From: Thermobifida alba
GTDB taxonomy: Bacteria > Actinomycetota > Actinomycetes > Streptosporangiales > Streptosporangiaceae
Assembly (NCBI RefSeq): GCF_023208015.1
Contig: NZ_CP051627.1
Location: forward strand, 1,860,001 to 1,924,000
Length of the DNA: 64,000 bases
Direction: 5' to 3'
The notes under the pieces: model-generated
What the model was told of the DNA's origin: nothing
The model's input: the letters and a program-made list of their open reading frames with translations, nothing else
Database searches by the model: none
In this document: positions 24,567 through 32,835 of the stretch, one piece after another
How positions within the stretch are numbered: position 1 is the first letter of the stretch
Layout: every line of letters starts with the position of its first letter
Program-made: the position numbers and the translations under genes

Positions 24567-25539
24567 GACGATGAAGGCGCTGTCGGCGCTGGCCGCGGTG
24601 CGCCACCTGTGCGACACGGGTGCCGTGCGGCCCGGCGACACCCTGATCGACAGCTCCAGCGGCATCTACGCCTACGCCCTCGCCCTGGCCTGCCACCGGT
24701 ACGGGCTGCGCTGCCACATCGTCGGCTCCACGACCGTCGACCACACGCTCCGCGTCCAACTGGCCGTCCTGGGGGCGCACCTGGAGCAGATGGAGCCGTG
24801 CTCGGACCTGAAGCTGGACCAGAGCCGCCGGGTCCGCAGGATCAAGGAGATCCTCCGCGACCACCCCGACTACCACTGGATGCGCCAGTACCACGACCGC
24901 GTCCACTACCTGGGCTACCGCGCCGTCGCCGAGATGGTCGCCGAACAGCTCGGCGGCGCCCGGCTGACCGTCGTCGGCGGCGTCGGCTCGGGGTCGTCCA
25001 CCGGGGCGCTCGCCCACTACCTGCGCGGGCACGCCCCCGACACCGTCCTCGTCGGCGTGCAGCCGTTCGGCAGCGTCACCTTCGGCTGCGAGCACGTCGC
25101 CGACCCCGAGATCATCATCGCCGGGATCGGCAGCTCGATCCCCTTCGGCAACGTCGACCACACCCTCTACGACACCCTCCACTGGGTGGGGTTCGGGGCC
25201 GCCCTCGCCGGAAGCGTGGACCTGCTGCGGCGGCACGCGGTCTTCGCCGGGCTGTCCGCCGGGGCCGCCTACCTCGCCGCGCGCTGGGAGTCGCGGCGCG
25301 CCCCGGAGCGGACCGTGGTGTTCGTCGCGGCCGACACCGGGCACCGCTACGTGGACTCGGTGTTCGCCCGACACCGCGAGGCGGCCGACGTCGACTCGCT
25401 CGCACCCCACCGGGCGGCCGACCCGTCCCAGCTCGCGCTGCCGTGGTCGCGGATGGAGTGGGGCCGCGCCCCGGCTCCTGAGGCGGCGCGGTGGCCCGGC
25501 GACGCCGCCGAGGTGCCCGGGGCGGCGCCGGTCGCCTAG
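24487..25539 (+). CDS. Cysteine-synthase-like PLP enzyme (SbnA-type context)
   Basis: 350 residues from ATG 24487 (a GTG two codons earlier is possible). Fold-type II PLP enzyme: probable Schiff-base Lys30 in RFETMKALSA, substrate loop DSSSGIYAYA where cysteine synthases have TSGNTG, and phosphate loop VGGVGSGSSTGAL. The Asn of the substrate loop is replaced, so it is not an ordinary O-acetylserine sulfhydrylase. By analogy with SbnA of staphyloferrin B, which uses O-phosphoserine to build a diamino acid precursor, I infer beta-replacement on the kinase product. It overlaps the kinase gene by about 80 bases. Confidence 0.78.
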   Translation: MDNHISEAIGRPDLVDLGNGLVCLRFETMKALSALAAVRHLCDTGAVRPGDTLIDSSSGIYAYALALACHRYGLRCHIVGSTTVDHTLRVQLAVLGAHLEQMEPCSDLKLDQSRRVRRIKEILRDHPDYHWMRQYHDRVHYLGYRAVAEMVAEQLGGARLTVVGGVGSGSSTGALAHYLRGHAPDTVLVGVQPFGSVTFGCEHVADPEIIIAGIGSSIPFGNVDHTLYDTLHWVGFGAALAGSVDLLRRHAVFAGLSAGAAYLAARWESRRAPERTVVFVAADTGHRYVDSVFARHREAADVDSLAPHRAADPSQLALPWSRMEWGRAPAPEAARWPGDAAEVPGAAPVA

Positions 25540-25541
25540 GG

Positions 25542-25577
25542 GGCGGGGCGGTCCCGCGCGGGCGGGGCCGCCCCGCC
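25542..25577. terminator. Hairpin between the convergent biosynthesis and import operons
   Basis: Perfect 10-bp GC arms (25542-25551 / 25568-25577) directly after the PLP-enzyme stop and before the convergent binding-protein gene. Likely terminator for both operons. Confidence 0.65.
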
Positions 25578-25584
25578 GTCCTCC

Positions 25585-26601
25585 TCACTGCCCGTGCTGG
25601 CCGTGGAGGTCGCGCAGGTACTCGGCGAACTTCTCCAGGCCGTCGATGTTGCGCGGCCCGCTGATGCCCTCGTTGTAGTCCAGGACGAAGAAGGCGTCGT
25701 CGACCACCGCGGGCAGTTCCGCCGTGACCGGCGAGGACTTCAGGAACTCGATCTTGTCCTCGGCGGGCTGGTCCCCGTAGTCGAGGATGATGACCACCTC
25801 GGGGCGCGCCTCGACGACCGCCTCCCAGCTCGCCTGGAACCACCGCTCCTCGACGTCGCCGAAGATGTTCTCGCCGCCCGCGAAGCGGATGATGTCGTTG
25901 GGGGGCACCTGGCTTCCGGCGGTGAAGGGCTGGTCGGTGCCCGAGTCGTAGAGGAACACCGGGACCGGGTCGCCCTCGGGTGCCTGCTCGCGCACCGCCG
26001 CGACCCGCTCCCGGAAGTCGGCGACGACCTCGTCGGCCCGCTCCTCCACGCCGAAGATCGCGCCCAGGCGCTCCAGGTCGGTGTAGAGGGCCTCGAACGG
26101 CTCGACCCGCTCGGGGAAGCCCGGGTAGTTGTAGCAGGACTCGGTGTGCATGAAGCTCTGGATGCCGAGCCTGTCGAGGATCTCGGGGGTGATGCCGCGC
26201 TGGTCGCTGAAGCCGGAGTTCCATCCGGCCACGACGAAGTCGGCCTCGGCGTCCACCACCAGCTCGCGGTTGAGCAGGTCGTCGCTGAGGAACTCCACCG
26301 CGGCGTAATCCTCGGCCCACGGCGACTCCTCGACCGGCGGGTTGGCCGGGGGCATGACGTAGCCGAGCACGTGGTCGGTCAGGCCCAGGACGAACATCTT
26401 GTCGGCGCTGCCGCCCTCGTAGACGACCGCGCGCTGCGGCGTGGTGTACTCGACCTCCTCCCCGCACCGCCGCACGGTGACGGTGCGCACCTCGTCGGCG
26501 GCCTCGATGCGGGCGCCGCAGCCGCTCAGCAGCAGGACGCCGACGGCGGGGAGCAGCGCCGCCCGCAGCGGGCGCCGGTCCGTTCCCGGTGTCGCGGTCA
26601 T
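25585..26601 (-). CDS. ABC importer substrate-binding lipoprotein (FecB/BtuF type)
   Basis: 338 residues. Signal peptide with lipobox LLLSGC (Cys28), then a periplasmic-binding fold of the helical-backbone class III used for siderophores, heme and cobalamin (FVLGLTDHVLGYVMPP, FVVAGWNSGFSDQRG, ARPEVVIILDYGD). Last gene of the three-gene importer operon; its ATG overlaps the ATPase stop (ATGA). Its ligand is probably the metal complex of the molecule made by the convergent operon. The C-terminus HGQHGQ is His-containing. Confidence 0.87.
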   Translation of the reverse strand: MTATPGTDRRPLRAALLPAVGVLLLSGCGARIEAADEVRTVTVRRCGEEVEYTTPQRAVVYEGGSADKMFVLGLTDHVLGYVMPPANPPVEESPWAEDYAAVEFLSDDLLNRELVVDAEADFVVAGWNSGFSDQRGITPEILDRLGIQSFMHTESCYNYPGFPERVEPFEALYTDLERLGAIFGVEERADEVVADFRERVAAVREQAPEGDPVPVFLYDSGTDQPFTAGSQVPPNDIIRFAGGENIFGDVEERWFQASWEAVVEARPEVVIILDYGDQPAEDKIEFLKSSPVTAELPAVVDDAFFVLDYNEGISGPRNIDGLEKFAEYLRDLHGQHGQ

Positions 26602-27389
26602 GGGTTCCTCTTCTCAGTGTCGTCGGGCAGGAGCGTGTAGAGCAGTTGCGGGGCGCCGGTCAGCGGATGGGGGACCACCTCGGCCTCCACTCCGAAGACC
26701 TCGCGGACCAGCGGGGGCGTCAGGATCTCGCCGGGCGTGCCCGAGGCGACCAGGCGCCCCTCGGCGAGCACCCCGATCCGGTCGCAGGCCGCCGCGGCCA
26801 GGTTGAGGTCGTGCAGCACGACCAGGACGGTGGTCCCGGTGCGGCGCAGCAGCGACAGCAGGCCGACCTGGTGGCGGACGTCGAGGTGGTTGGTGGGCTC
26901 GTCCAGGACGAGCACCCCGGGCTCCTGGACGAGCGCGCGGGCCAGCAGCACCCGCTGGCGCTCCCCGCCGGACAGCTCCAGGACGCCGCGGCGGGCCAGG
27001 TGGGCCACGTCCATGCGTTCCATCGCCCACCGGCACAGCCGCCGTTCGCGCGCGTCGAGCGGCCGGTTGCCGCGCTGGTGGGGGGTGCGGCCCAGGGCGA
27101 CGACCTCCTCGACCGTGAAGTCGAGGTCGGTGCCGTTCTCCTGGGTCAGCGCGGCCACCTTCCGGGCGCTCTCCCGCAGCCTCAGGGAGGACAGGTCGGC
27201 GCCGTCCAGCCACACCGCTCCCCCGCTGGGCCGCAGCGCCCGGTAGACGCAGCGCAGCACCGTCGACTTGCCCGAGCCGTTGGGTCCCACCAGGCCGACC
27301 ACCTGACCCTCGGGCACGTCCAGCGACAGCTCGCGCACGATCCGCCTGCCGGCGACGTCCACGGAGACCCCGTCGATGCGCAGTTCCAC
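26598..27389 (-). CDS. ABC importer ATPase (FecE/FepC type)
   Basis: 263 residues from GTG 27389, which overlaps the permease stop by one base. Walker A GPNGSGKST, Q-loop LTQENGT, signature LSGGERQR, Walker B VLVLDEPTNHLD, and switch His in VVLHDLN are all intact. Energises the FecCD-type permease in the cytoplasm. The tight stop/start overlaps on both sides show translational coupling within the operon. Confidence 0.92.
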   Translation of the reverse strand: MELRIDGVSVDVAGRRIVRELSLDVPEGQVVGLVGPNGSGKSTVLRCVYRALRPSGGAVWLDGADLSSLRLRESARKVAALTQENGTDLDFTVEEVVALGRTPHQRGNRPLDARERRLCRWAMERMDVAHLARRGVLELSGGERQRVLLARALVQEPGVLVLDEPTNHLDVRHQVGLLSLLRRTGTTVLVVLHDLNLAAAACDRIGVLAEGRLVASGTPGEILTPPLVREVFGVEAEVVPHPLTGAPQLLYTLLPDDTEKRNP

Positions 27390-28522
27390 TACCGGCCTCC
27401 GAACAGGTAGGCCCTGCGGCGCATCAGCGCGACGAACACGGGAACGCCGACCAGCGCGGTGAGGACGCCGACGGGCAGTTCCCGGGGCGCGGCGAGCACC
27501 CGGGAGGCCAGGTCCACCCAGACCATGAGGACCGCGCCGACCAGCGGGGCGAGGGTGAGCACGCGCCGGTGCCCGGCCCCGGCGGTGATGCGCACGGCGT
27601 GCGGGACGACCAGTCCGACGAAGCCGATCACGCCGCTGACGGCGACCATCGCCCCGGTCATGGCCGCGGTGAGGACGAACAGGATCCGGCGCAGCCGGTC
27701 GGTGTCCACGCCCAGGCTCGCGGCGGTCTCGTCGCCCAGCGCCATGGCGTCGAGCGGGCGGCCGAGTCCGCGCAGGACGAGCACTCCGGCGACGACCACG
27801 GCCGTGACCGCGGGCAGCGCGCCCCAGGTGGCGGCCCCGAAGCCGCCCATCGTCCAGAACAGCACCGTGGCGGTGGCCTCGCTGTTGGGCGCGAGGTAGA
27901 CGATGACGCTCATGAGCGCCTGGAAGGCGAAGGACATCGCGACGCCGGTCAGCACCAGCCGCAGCGGACCCACCCCGGTCCGCGTGCGGGCGACGAGGTA
28001 GACCAGCAGCGTCGCCGCCGCCGCGCCGAGGAAGGCGCCCACCGAGACCGCATGGATCCCGAAGGCCGCGAGTCCCCCGGTGACGGTGACGGCGACCGCG
28101 CCCACGGAGGCGCCGGAGGAGACGCCGAGGACGAAGGGGTCGGCGACCGCGTTGCGGACCATCGCCTGCACGGCCACGCCCGCCGCGCCGAGTCCGGCGC
28201 CGACGACGGCGGCGAGCAGGACGCGGGGGGTGCGGATCTGCCAGACGATCTGGTAGCGCGGGACCTCGTCGGCTCCGATCGCTCCGCCGCTGAGCGCCGC
28301 CCACAGGTAGCGGGCCGTGTCCTCGGGCGGGACGACCGCCGCGCCCAGTCCGATCGCCGCGAGCACCGAGACCGCCAGGACGGCGGTGAGGACGGCGGCC
28401 GCGGCGGCGGTCTTGCACGCCGTCGTCGCGCGCCCGGGGGCGGGGCGGTGGGCCGGGTCGTCCGCGCGGTCGCGGTCCGGTGCGGGGGGAAGCGTCCCGG
28501 GCGGGGGGTTGGCGTGGCGCAC
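27389..28522 (-). CDS. ABC importer permease (FecCD/BtuC family)
   Basis: 377 residues, about ten membrane segments, with the FecCD marks IRTPRVLLAAVVGAGLGAAGVAVQ (in part), RNAVADPFVLGVSSGASVGA, LGVDTDRLRR and GVIGFVGLVVPHAVR. First gene of the importer operon; the third Zur-like box (28556-28570) lies about 35 bases before its start. It forms the homodimeric membrane channel with the ATPase and binding protein downstream. Substrate class: metal-ligand complexes. Confidence 0.92.
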   Translation of the reverse strand: MRHANPPPGTLPPAPDRDRADDPAHRPAPGRATTACKTAAAAAVLTAVLAVSVLAAIGLGAAVVPPEDTARYLWAALSGGAIGADEVPRYQIVWQIRTPRVLLAAVVGAGLGAAGVAVQAMVRNAVADPFVLGVSSGASVGAVAVTVTGGLAAFGIHAVSVGAFLGAAAATLLVYLVARTRTGVGPLRLVLTGVAMSFAFQALMSVIVYLAPNSEATATVLFWTMGGFGAATWGALPAVTAVVVAGVLVLRGLGRPLDAMALGDETAASLGVDTDRLRRILFVLTAAMTGAMVAVSGVIGFVGLVVPHAVRITAGAGHRRVLTLAPLVGAVLMVWVDLASRVLAAPRELPVGVLTALVGVPVFVALMRRRAYLFGGR

Positions 28523-28555
28523 TCCCGGTGCCTTTCCGTTGCGTACTTACGACAA

Positions 28556-28570
28556 TGGATATCGTTTTCA
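28556..28570 (-). promoter_or_regulatory. Zur-like box for the importer operon
   Basis: TGGATATCGTTTTCA (read on the other strand TGAAAACGATATCCA), one half-site intact and one with two changes relative to TGAAAATGATTTTCA. It sits in a short AT-rich stretch about 35 bases before the permease start, so the importer should respond to the same repressor as the exporter and biosynthesis genes. Confidence 0.65.
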
Positions 28571-28739
28571 AAATACCCTGCCGGACGGTTCCCCACAAAA
28601 CGGACCACGGTCGCGGGGCGTGGCCTGCGACGGAGGCGCGCCGACTCCGAGCGCGACGGGCCCCGGACGCACCGGCGGCCCCGTGGAGGTCACGGGGGCC
28701 GTCGGTGCGGGGCCGGTGGGCCGGGCGCGGGGCGGCGCG

Positions 28740-29994
28740 GACGCGCCGCGCCCGCCCGGTCGCGCGCACCGGCACCCGGGCGAAGGGCGCGGCGAGCGCG
28801 ACGAGCGCGGGCAGGACTGCCAGGGCGAGCACCGCGGGCAGGTAGGAGTCGGCCAGGTCCCGGCCGAGCGAGAGCAGCAGCGGCGCCACCGCGGTGGAGG
28901 CCGCCGCCACCGCCTGGGGCAGCCCGCGCAGCGACCCGATCACGCCGGTGCCGTAGTAGTGCGGGAACGCGACGGCCCCGACCGCCTTGGCACCGGAGGC
29001 GGCCGCGCCCAGCGTGACGCCGTAGAGCACCGCGGTGACCCCCGGCGACACCAGCGGCAGCATGGCCAGCGCCCCCGCCTGCAGCGCCATGGAGACGAAC
29101 AGGAGCAGCCTGGGGGAGAACCGGTCGGCGGCGGCGCTGAACAGGAACGACGCGGCGAGCCCGGCGACGGTCTGCGGCAGGAAGCCGACGGCCGCCTGCG
29201 CGGTGCTCAGCCCGCTCCCCCAGCAGCGCGATCTGGTGGAAGTACACCGCCGTGCTCACCAGTCCGCTGCAGGCGACCGCGCCGGTGACGACCCAGAACA
29301 TCGAAGTGCGCACGACGACGCGCAGCGGCCGCGTGGACCGCTCGGGCGACTCCCCCGCCGCGCCCCGACCGGCCCCCTCCCGCGCGGGGCGCACGCCGCG
29401 CAGTCCCCACAGGGCGACGGGCAGCACGACCGCCCAGACCAGTGCCGCCTCGGCGAGCACGGTCCAGCGCCATCCGTACTCCGCGACGACCCGCTCGCCT
29501 AGCAGGGGGACCAGCGAGATCCCGGCCGTCCCCACCGCGGTGGTCACCCCCAGCGCGGCGCCGCCCCCCGGACCACCGCCACGGCCACGGCGGTGGTGGC
29601 CACCAGCGCCATCCCGCCCTGGCCCATCGCGCGCACACCGACGAACGCCGCGGTCAGGCCGACCAGCTCCTGGACCGCGGCCAGCAGGGTCAAGAACGCG
29701 CCGAAGGCCACGGCGACCAGCGCCAGGACGGGGCGGACGCCGAACCGGTCGACCGCCCGGCCCAGCCAGGGCAGGACCAGCGCGCCGCTGAGCGTGCCGA
29801 CCAGGTAGGCGGTGGAGACCGCGGAGCGGCTGACGTCGAGGTCGGCGATGAGGTGGTCGATGAGGATCGAGATCCCGGCCGTCTGCCCGGGGCCGCTCAA
29901 CGCCAGGACGGCGGCGCACACGGCGACGACGGCGGCGCGGGGCGGCGGGCGGGGCGGAGGCGGGCTGCGCTTCGGTGTCGGCGCGCGGGGTCAG
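28740..29994 (-). pseudogene. Broken MFS transporter gene (MCT-like)
   Basis: MFS sequence is readable in pieces in different frames: ISILIDHLIADLDVSRSAVS and WLGRAVDRFGVRP (29544-29921), GVTTAVGTAGISLVPLL and VYFHQIALLGE (to about 29220), then LSTAQAAVGFLPQ and AFPHYYGTGVIGSLRG (to about 28740). The joins are a C6 run at 29564-29569 (one base short) and a position near 29205-29222. A good AAGGAGG lies at 30000-30006 but the codon after it is CTG, and a further frame change is needed before helix 1. No stop codon closes the last frame where the family ends. It is either decayed or sequenced with homopolymer errors. Confidence 0.75.
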
Positions 29995-30033
29995 GGGGAC
30001 CTCCTTCGTCGGGGCGGGCACGTGGACGGGCGC

Positions 30034-30733
30034 GGCGGCGCGCCGGTGGGCCTGGGCATGGGTTCTTCCACCAGTGACGTCATCGCGGCCGTGCGCGCGG
30101 TGGCGGCGTGCTTCGCCGTGGAGCTGTCCGCGCGGGAGGTGGCGCGGATCGCGGTGCGCGCCGAGACCGCGGCCGACCCGACCATGCTCGGGGAGCGTCC
30201 GGTGCTGTTCGCGCAGCGCGAGGGGCGCGTCCTGGAGGAGTTCGGCGCGGCCCTGCCCGCGAGCGTGGTGGTGGGCTGTCTGACCGGCGGGGGGGCGTGC
30301 GGTGGACACGCTGCGGCTGGCGCCCGTCCGCTACGGGGCGGCGGACCTGGCGGCGTTCGAGGAGCTGCGCGCGCTGCTGCGGCGGGCGGTGGCCGAGGCC
30401 GGCCCGGTGCTGCTGGGCCGGGTCGCCACCGAGAGTGCCCGGCGCAACCAGCGCGCCGTGCCCAAGCCGGAGCTGCCCGCGGTGGAGGAGGCGGCCCGCG
30501 GCAGCGGCGGCACGGGGGTGCAGGTCGCGCACAGCGGCAACGTGGCGGGTGTGCTCTTCGACGCCGCGGTGCCGGACCTGGCCGAGCGGGTGCGGGCGTG
30601 TGTGCGCCTGCTGCGGGGCCGCGGTGTGCCGGTGACCCGGGTCTTTCGGGTGCCCTCTCCTGCGGTGCCCGTCGGGCGGGGGTGTGCGGCGTCGGGGGTG
30701 CGTGGTCGGGCGGTGTCGGACGGGGCGCGGTGA
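30034..30733 (+). pseudogene. Truncated, frameshifted second copy of the PduX-like GHMP kinase gene
   Basis: Corresponds to residues ~95-end of the kinase at 23565-24566, with long stretches of near-identical DNA (for example the GGAGGTGGCGCGGATCGCGG block). It starts at GAPVGLGMGSSTSD; the N-terminal ~95 residues are missing, replaced by the 5' region of the opposing MFS gene. At 30289-30295 a run of seven G (six needed) shifts the frame; thereafter VDTLRLAPVRYGAADLA to VTRVFRVPS follows in the new frame. Recent duplication followed by truncation is the simplest reading. Confidence 0.85.
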
Positions 30734-31217
30734 GGCGCGGGCCGGGCGGTGCGGGGCCGAACGGCCCGCCGGTTAAGGGACGTCTGGAACTACGGGATCC
30801 GGTCGGTGCCGGTATCGGCCTGTCGGTGGCGGTGTTCTGGCGTCTTTTGCGGCTTTCCTCCGCTTGTGGTACGCGGCGACGGCGGTGACCTGCGGTTGGA
30901 GCCCACGCCCGGACAAACCGCACTTTACCGGCGGACGTGACGCGAGACACATTCGACCAGGAGGCTCGGTTCCGCGCGGGAAGCGCGGAACCATAACGGA
31001 AACGGGTCCGCACACGAGGCTCGGGCGTCGGCGCAAAGGCGCGCAGAAAACCTGTTTCGGGGCAGCCCGGCATTCGCCAGAAGGATGGCTCTTCCCTGAC
31101 CGTGGCTGTAACATTTTATTAACACGCTCGTTGCTCCTCTCCCGCACCCGCAACAGGCGCGAGCATCGGACCGAACCCGTCTCTACCCGGCAGCACCTCG
31201 TCCCTTTGGAGACTTCC
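30734..31217. other. 484-base region before the GH63 gene
   Basis: No credible gene: the GH63 frame is open upstream but shows no family similarity before 31218. It contains a perfect 10-bp hairpin (30968-30977 / 30983-30992) and an AT-rich ATTTTATTAA at 31112-31121 that may be a promoter element, leaving a ~90-base leader before the start codon. Confidence 0.5.
30968..30992. promoter_or_regulatory. Hairpin in the leader region of the GH63 gene
   Basis: GGTTCCGCGC and GCGCGGAACC form a perfect 10-bp stem with a GGGAA loop, 225 bases before the start codon. It could terminate the upstream transcript or be a regulator site. Confidence 0.4.
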
Positions 31218-32597
31218 ATGACCACGGGCCCCATCGGCCTGTTCGCACCCCAACCCCAGCGCCCCCGTCTGGGGACCGTCGCGCTCGCCTCGGGGGCGGC
31301 CTGGGTCCTGGCGGGAAACGACACCGGGGTCATGGTGACGGCCTCGCCGCGCCTGTACCCGCACATGTGGAGCTGGGACGCCGCGTTCATCATGGTGGGC
31401 CTGGCCCAGTTGGACGTGGACCGTGCCGCCCGGGAGATGGAGACCCTGCTGAGCGGCCAGTGGGCCGACGGCATGATCCCGCACATCGTGTTCAGTGAGG
31501 AGAACGGCTACTTTCCCGGTCCCGACCGCTGGCAGACGGCGGTGGTGTGCGAGCACGCGCCCGCCCGGCCGCACACCTCCGGCATCTGCCAGCCGCCGGT
31601 GCACGCCATCGCGCTGCGCAAGATCGTGGACGCCGGGCGGCGGCGTTCCGGTGCGGACCGTCGCCGCGCCGAGTCGCTGCTGCGCACCAGTTGGCCGCGG
31701 CTGTTCGCCTGGCAGCGGTGGCTGGCCACCTACCGCGACCCGCTGGGCACGGGCCTGATCGCGGTCACCCACGGCTGGGAGTCCGGCATGGACAACTCCC
31801 CCCGGTGGGACTCCGCCTACGCGGCGGTGCGGCCCGGCAGCAACCTGCCCCCGTACGTGCGCGAGGACCTGGACAAGGTGGGCGACGAGGGGGAGCGTCC
31901 CACCGACGCCGAGTACGACCGCTACCTCTGGCTGATCGAGGAGATGCGCCGGGTCGGCTACCGTGCCGACGAGATCGTGCGCACCGGCAGCTTCCTGGTC
32001 GGCGACGTGTTCCTGACCGCGTTGTTCGTGCTCTCCTGCGAGGTGCTGGCCGAACTCGGCGAGGAGGCGAACCAGCCCGAGGAGCAGATCGCGCTGTTGC
32101 GCCACTGGGCCGCGCGGTCGCGCGCCGCGGTGCTGGACACCCGTGATCCGGTCACCGGTATGGCCCGCGACTACGACGTGCGCGCCGGGAAGTGGGTGTC
32201 GGTTCCCAGCATCGCCGGGTTCGCTCCGCTGCTGTGCGGGGGGCTGGATCCGCGCCAGCAGGCGGAGATGGTCGCCGTCCTGGAGGGCCCCGACTGGATG
32301 GGCCACCCCGACCTGGTGGCCGCCACCCCGCCCACGGTCTCCCCCTCCTCTCCCCAGTTCATGCCCAAGCAGTACTGGCGGGGACCGCAGTGGCCGGTCA
32401 TCAGCTGGCTGTTCAGTTGGGCGATGCGCCGCGGCGGCCTGGACGACACCGCCGCCGGTATCCGCGCCGAGACGCTGCGGCTGGCCTCCGACGGCACCTT
32501 CGCCGAGTACTACCACCCGCTCACCGGGGCCCCGCTGGGCAGTCTCAGCCAGTCCTGGACCGCCGCGGTCGTGCTGGACTGGCTCTACGAGGGCTGA
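31218..32597 (+). CDS. GH63 mannosylglycerate / glucosylglycerate hydrolase
   Basis: 459 residues from ATG 31218 (TTGGAGA upstream). An (alpha/alpha)6-barrel hydrolase: MWSWDAAFIMVGLAQLD, ADGMIPHIVFS, THGWESGMDNSPRWD, and PKQYWRGPQWPVISWL are the signature blocks of Thermus MgH and Mycobacterium hassiacum GgH, which are about this long. It hydrolyses the compatible solutes mannosylglycerate or glucosylglycerate, probably when osmotic or nitrogen stress ends. In actinobacteria glucosylglycerate is the likelier substrate. The synthesis genes are not in the window. Confidence 0.85.
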   Translation: MTTGPIGLFAPQPQRPRLGTVALASGAAWVLAGNDTGVMVTASPRLYPHMWSWDAAFIMVGLAQLDVDRAAREMETLLSGQWADGMIPHIVFSEENGYFPGPDRWQTAVVCEHAPARPHTSGICQPPVHAIALRKIVDAGRRRSGADRRRAESLLRTSWPRLFAWQRWLATYRDPLGTGLIAVTHGWESGMDNSPRWDSAYAAVRPGSNLPPYVREDLDKVGDEGERPTDAEYDRYLWLIEEMRRVGYRADEIVRTGSFLVGDVFLTALFVLSCEVLAELGEEANQPEEQIALLRHWAARSRAAVLDTRDPVTGMARDYDVRAGKWVSVPSIAGFAPLLCGGLDPRQQAEMVAVLEGPDWMGHPDLVAATPPTVSPSSPQFMPKQYWRGPQWPVISWLFSWAMRRGGLDDTAAGIRAETLRLASDGTFAEYYHPLTGAPLGSLSQSWTAAVVLDWLYEG

Positions 32598-32835
32598 CCC
32601 GCCGACCGGGTCCGCGGCCCGGCGCCGCGTCCCGGGTGCTCCGCCGGACGCCGGCCGCAGCGGGGCTGGTGCTCCCGATGGCAACGGTCGACCCGTTATG
32701 CGGACCTTTGACATCCGTTTCCTCCGCGCACGTGGCCCCATGATCACAGACGGGATAGGATCGCATCCCATTTCCGGGAACCGTACTGTCCAGCCAGCCA
32801 GAAAAACCGGCGAAAGCAAAAGGGGCGAAACCACC

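Noticed and set aside
26598-29090. One continuous leftward open frame joining MFS-like residues to the ABC ATPase
   Set aside because: The stretch between 27390 and 28740 in this frame is meaningless Arg/Pro/Gly sequence while the permease is encoded in another frame. The frame is open only by chance, so no fusion protein is claimed.
32701-32835. A TTGACA-type -35 element (TTTGACATCC near 32706) before the methyltransferase
   Set aside because: No acceptable -10 sequence lies 16-19 bases downstream.
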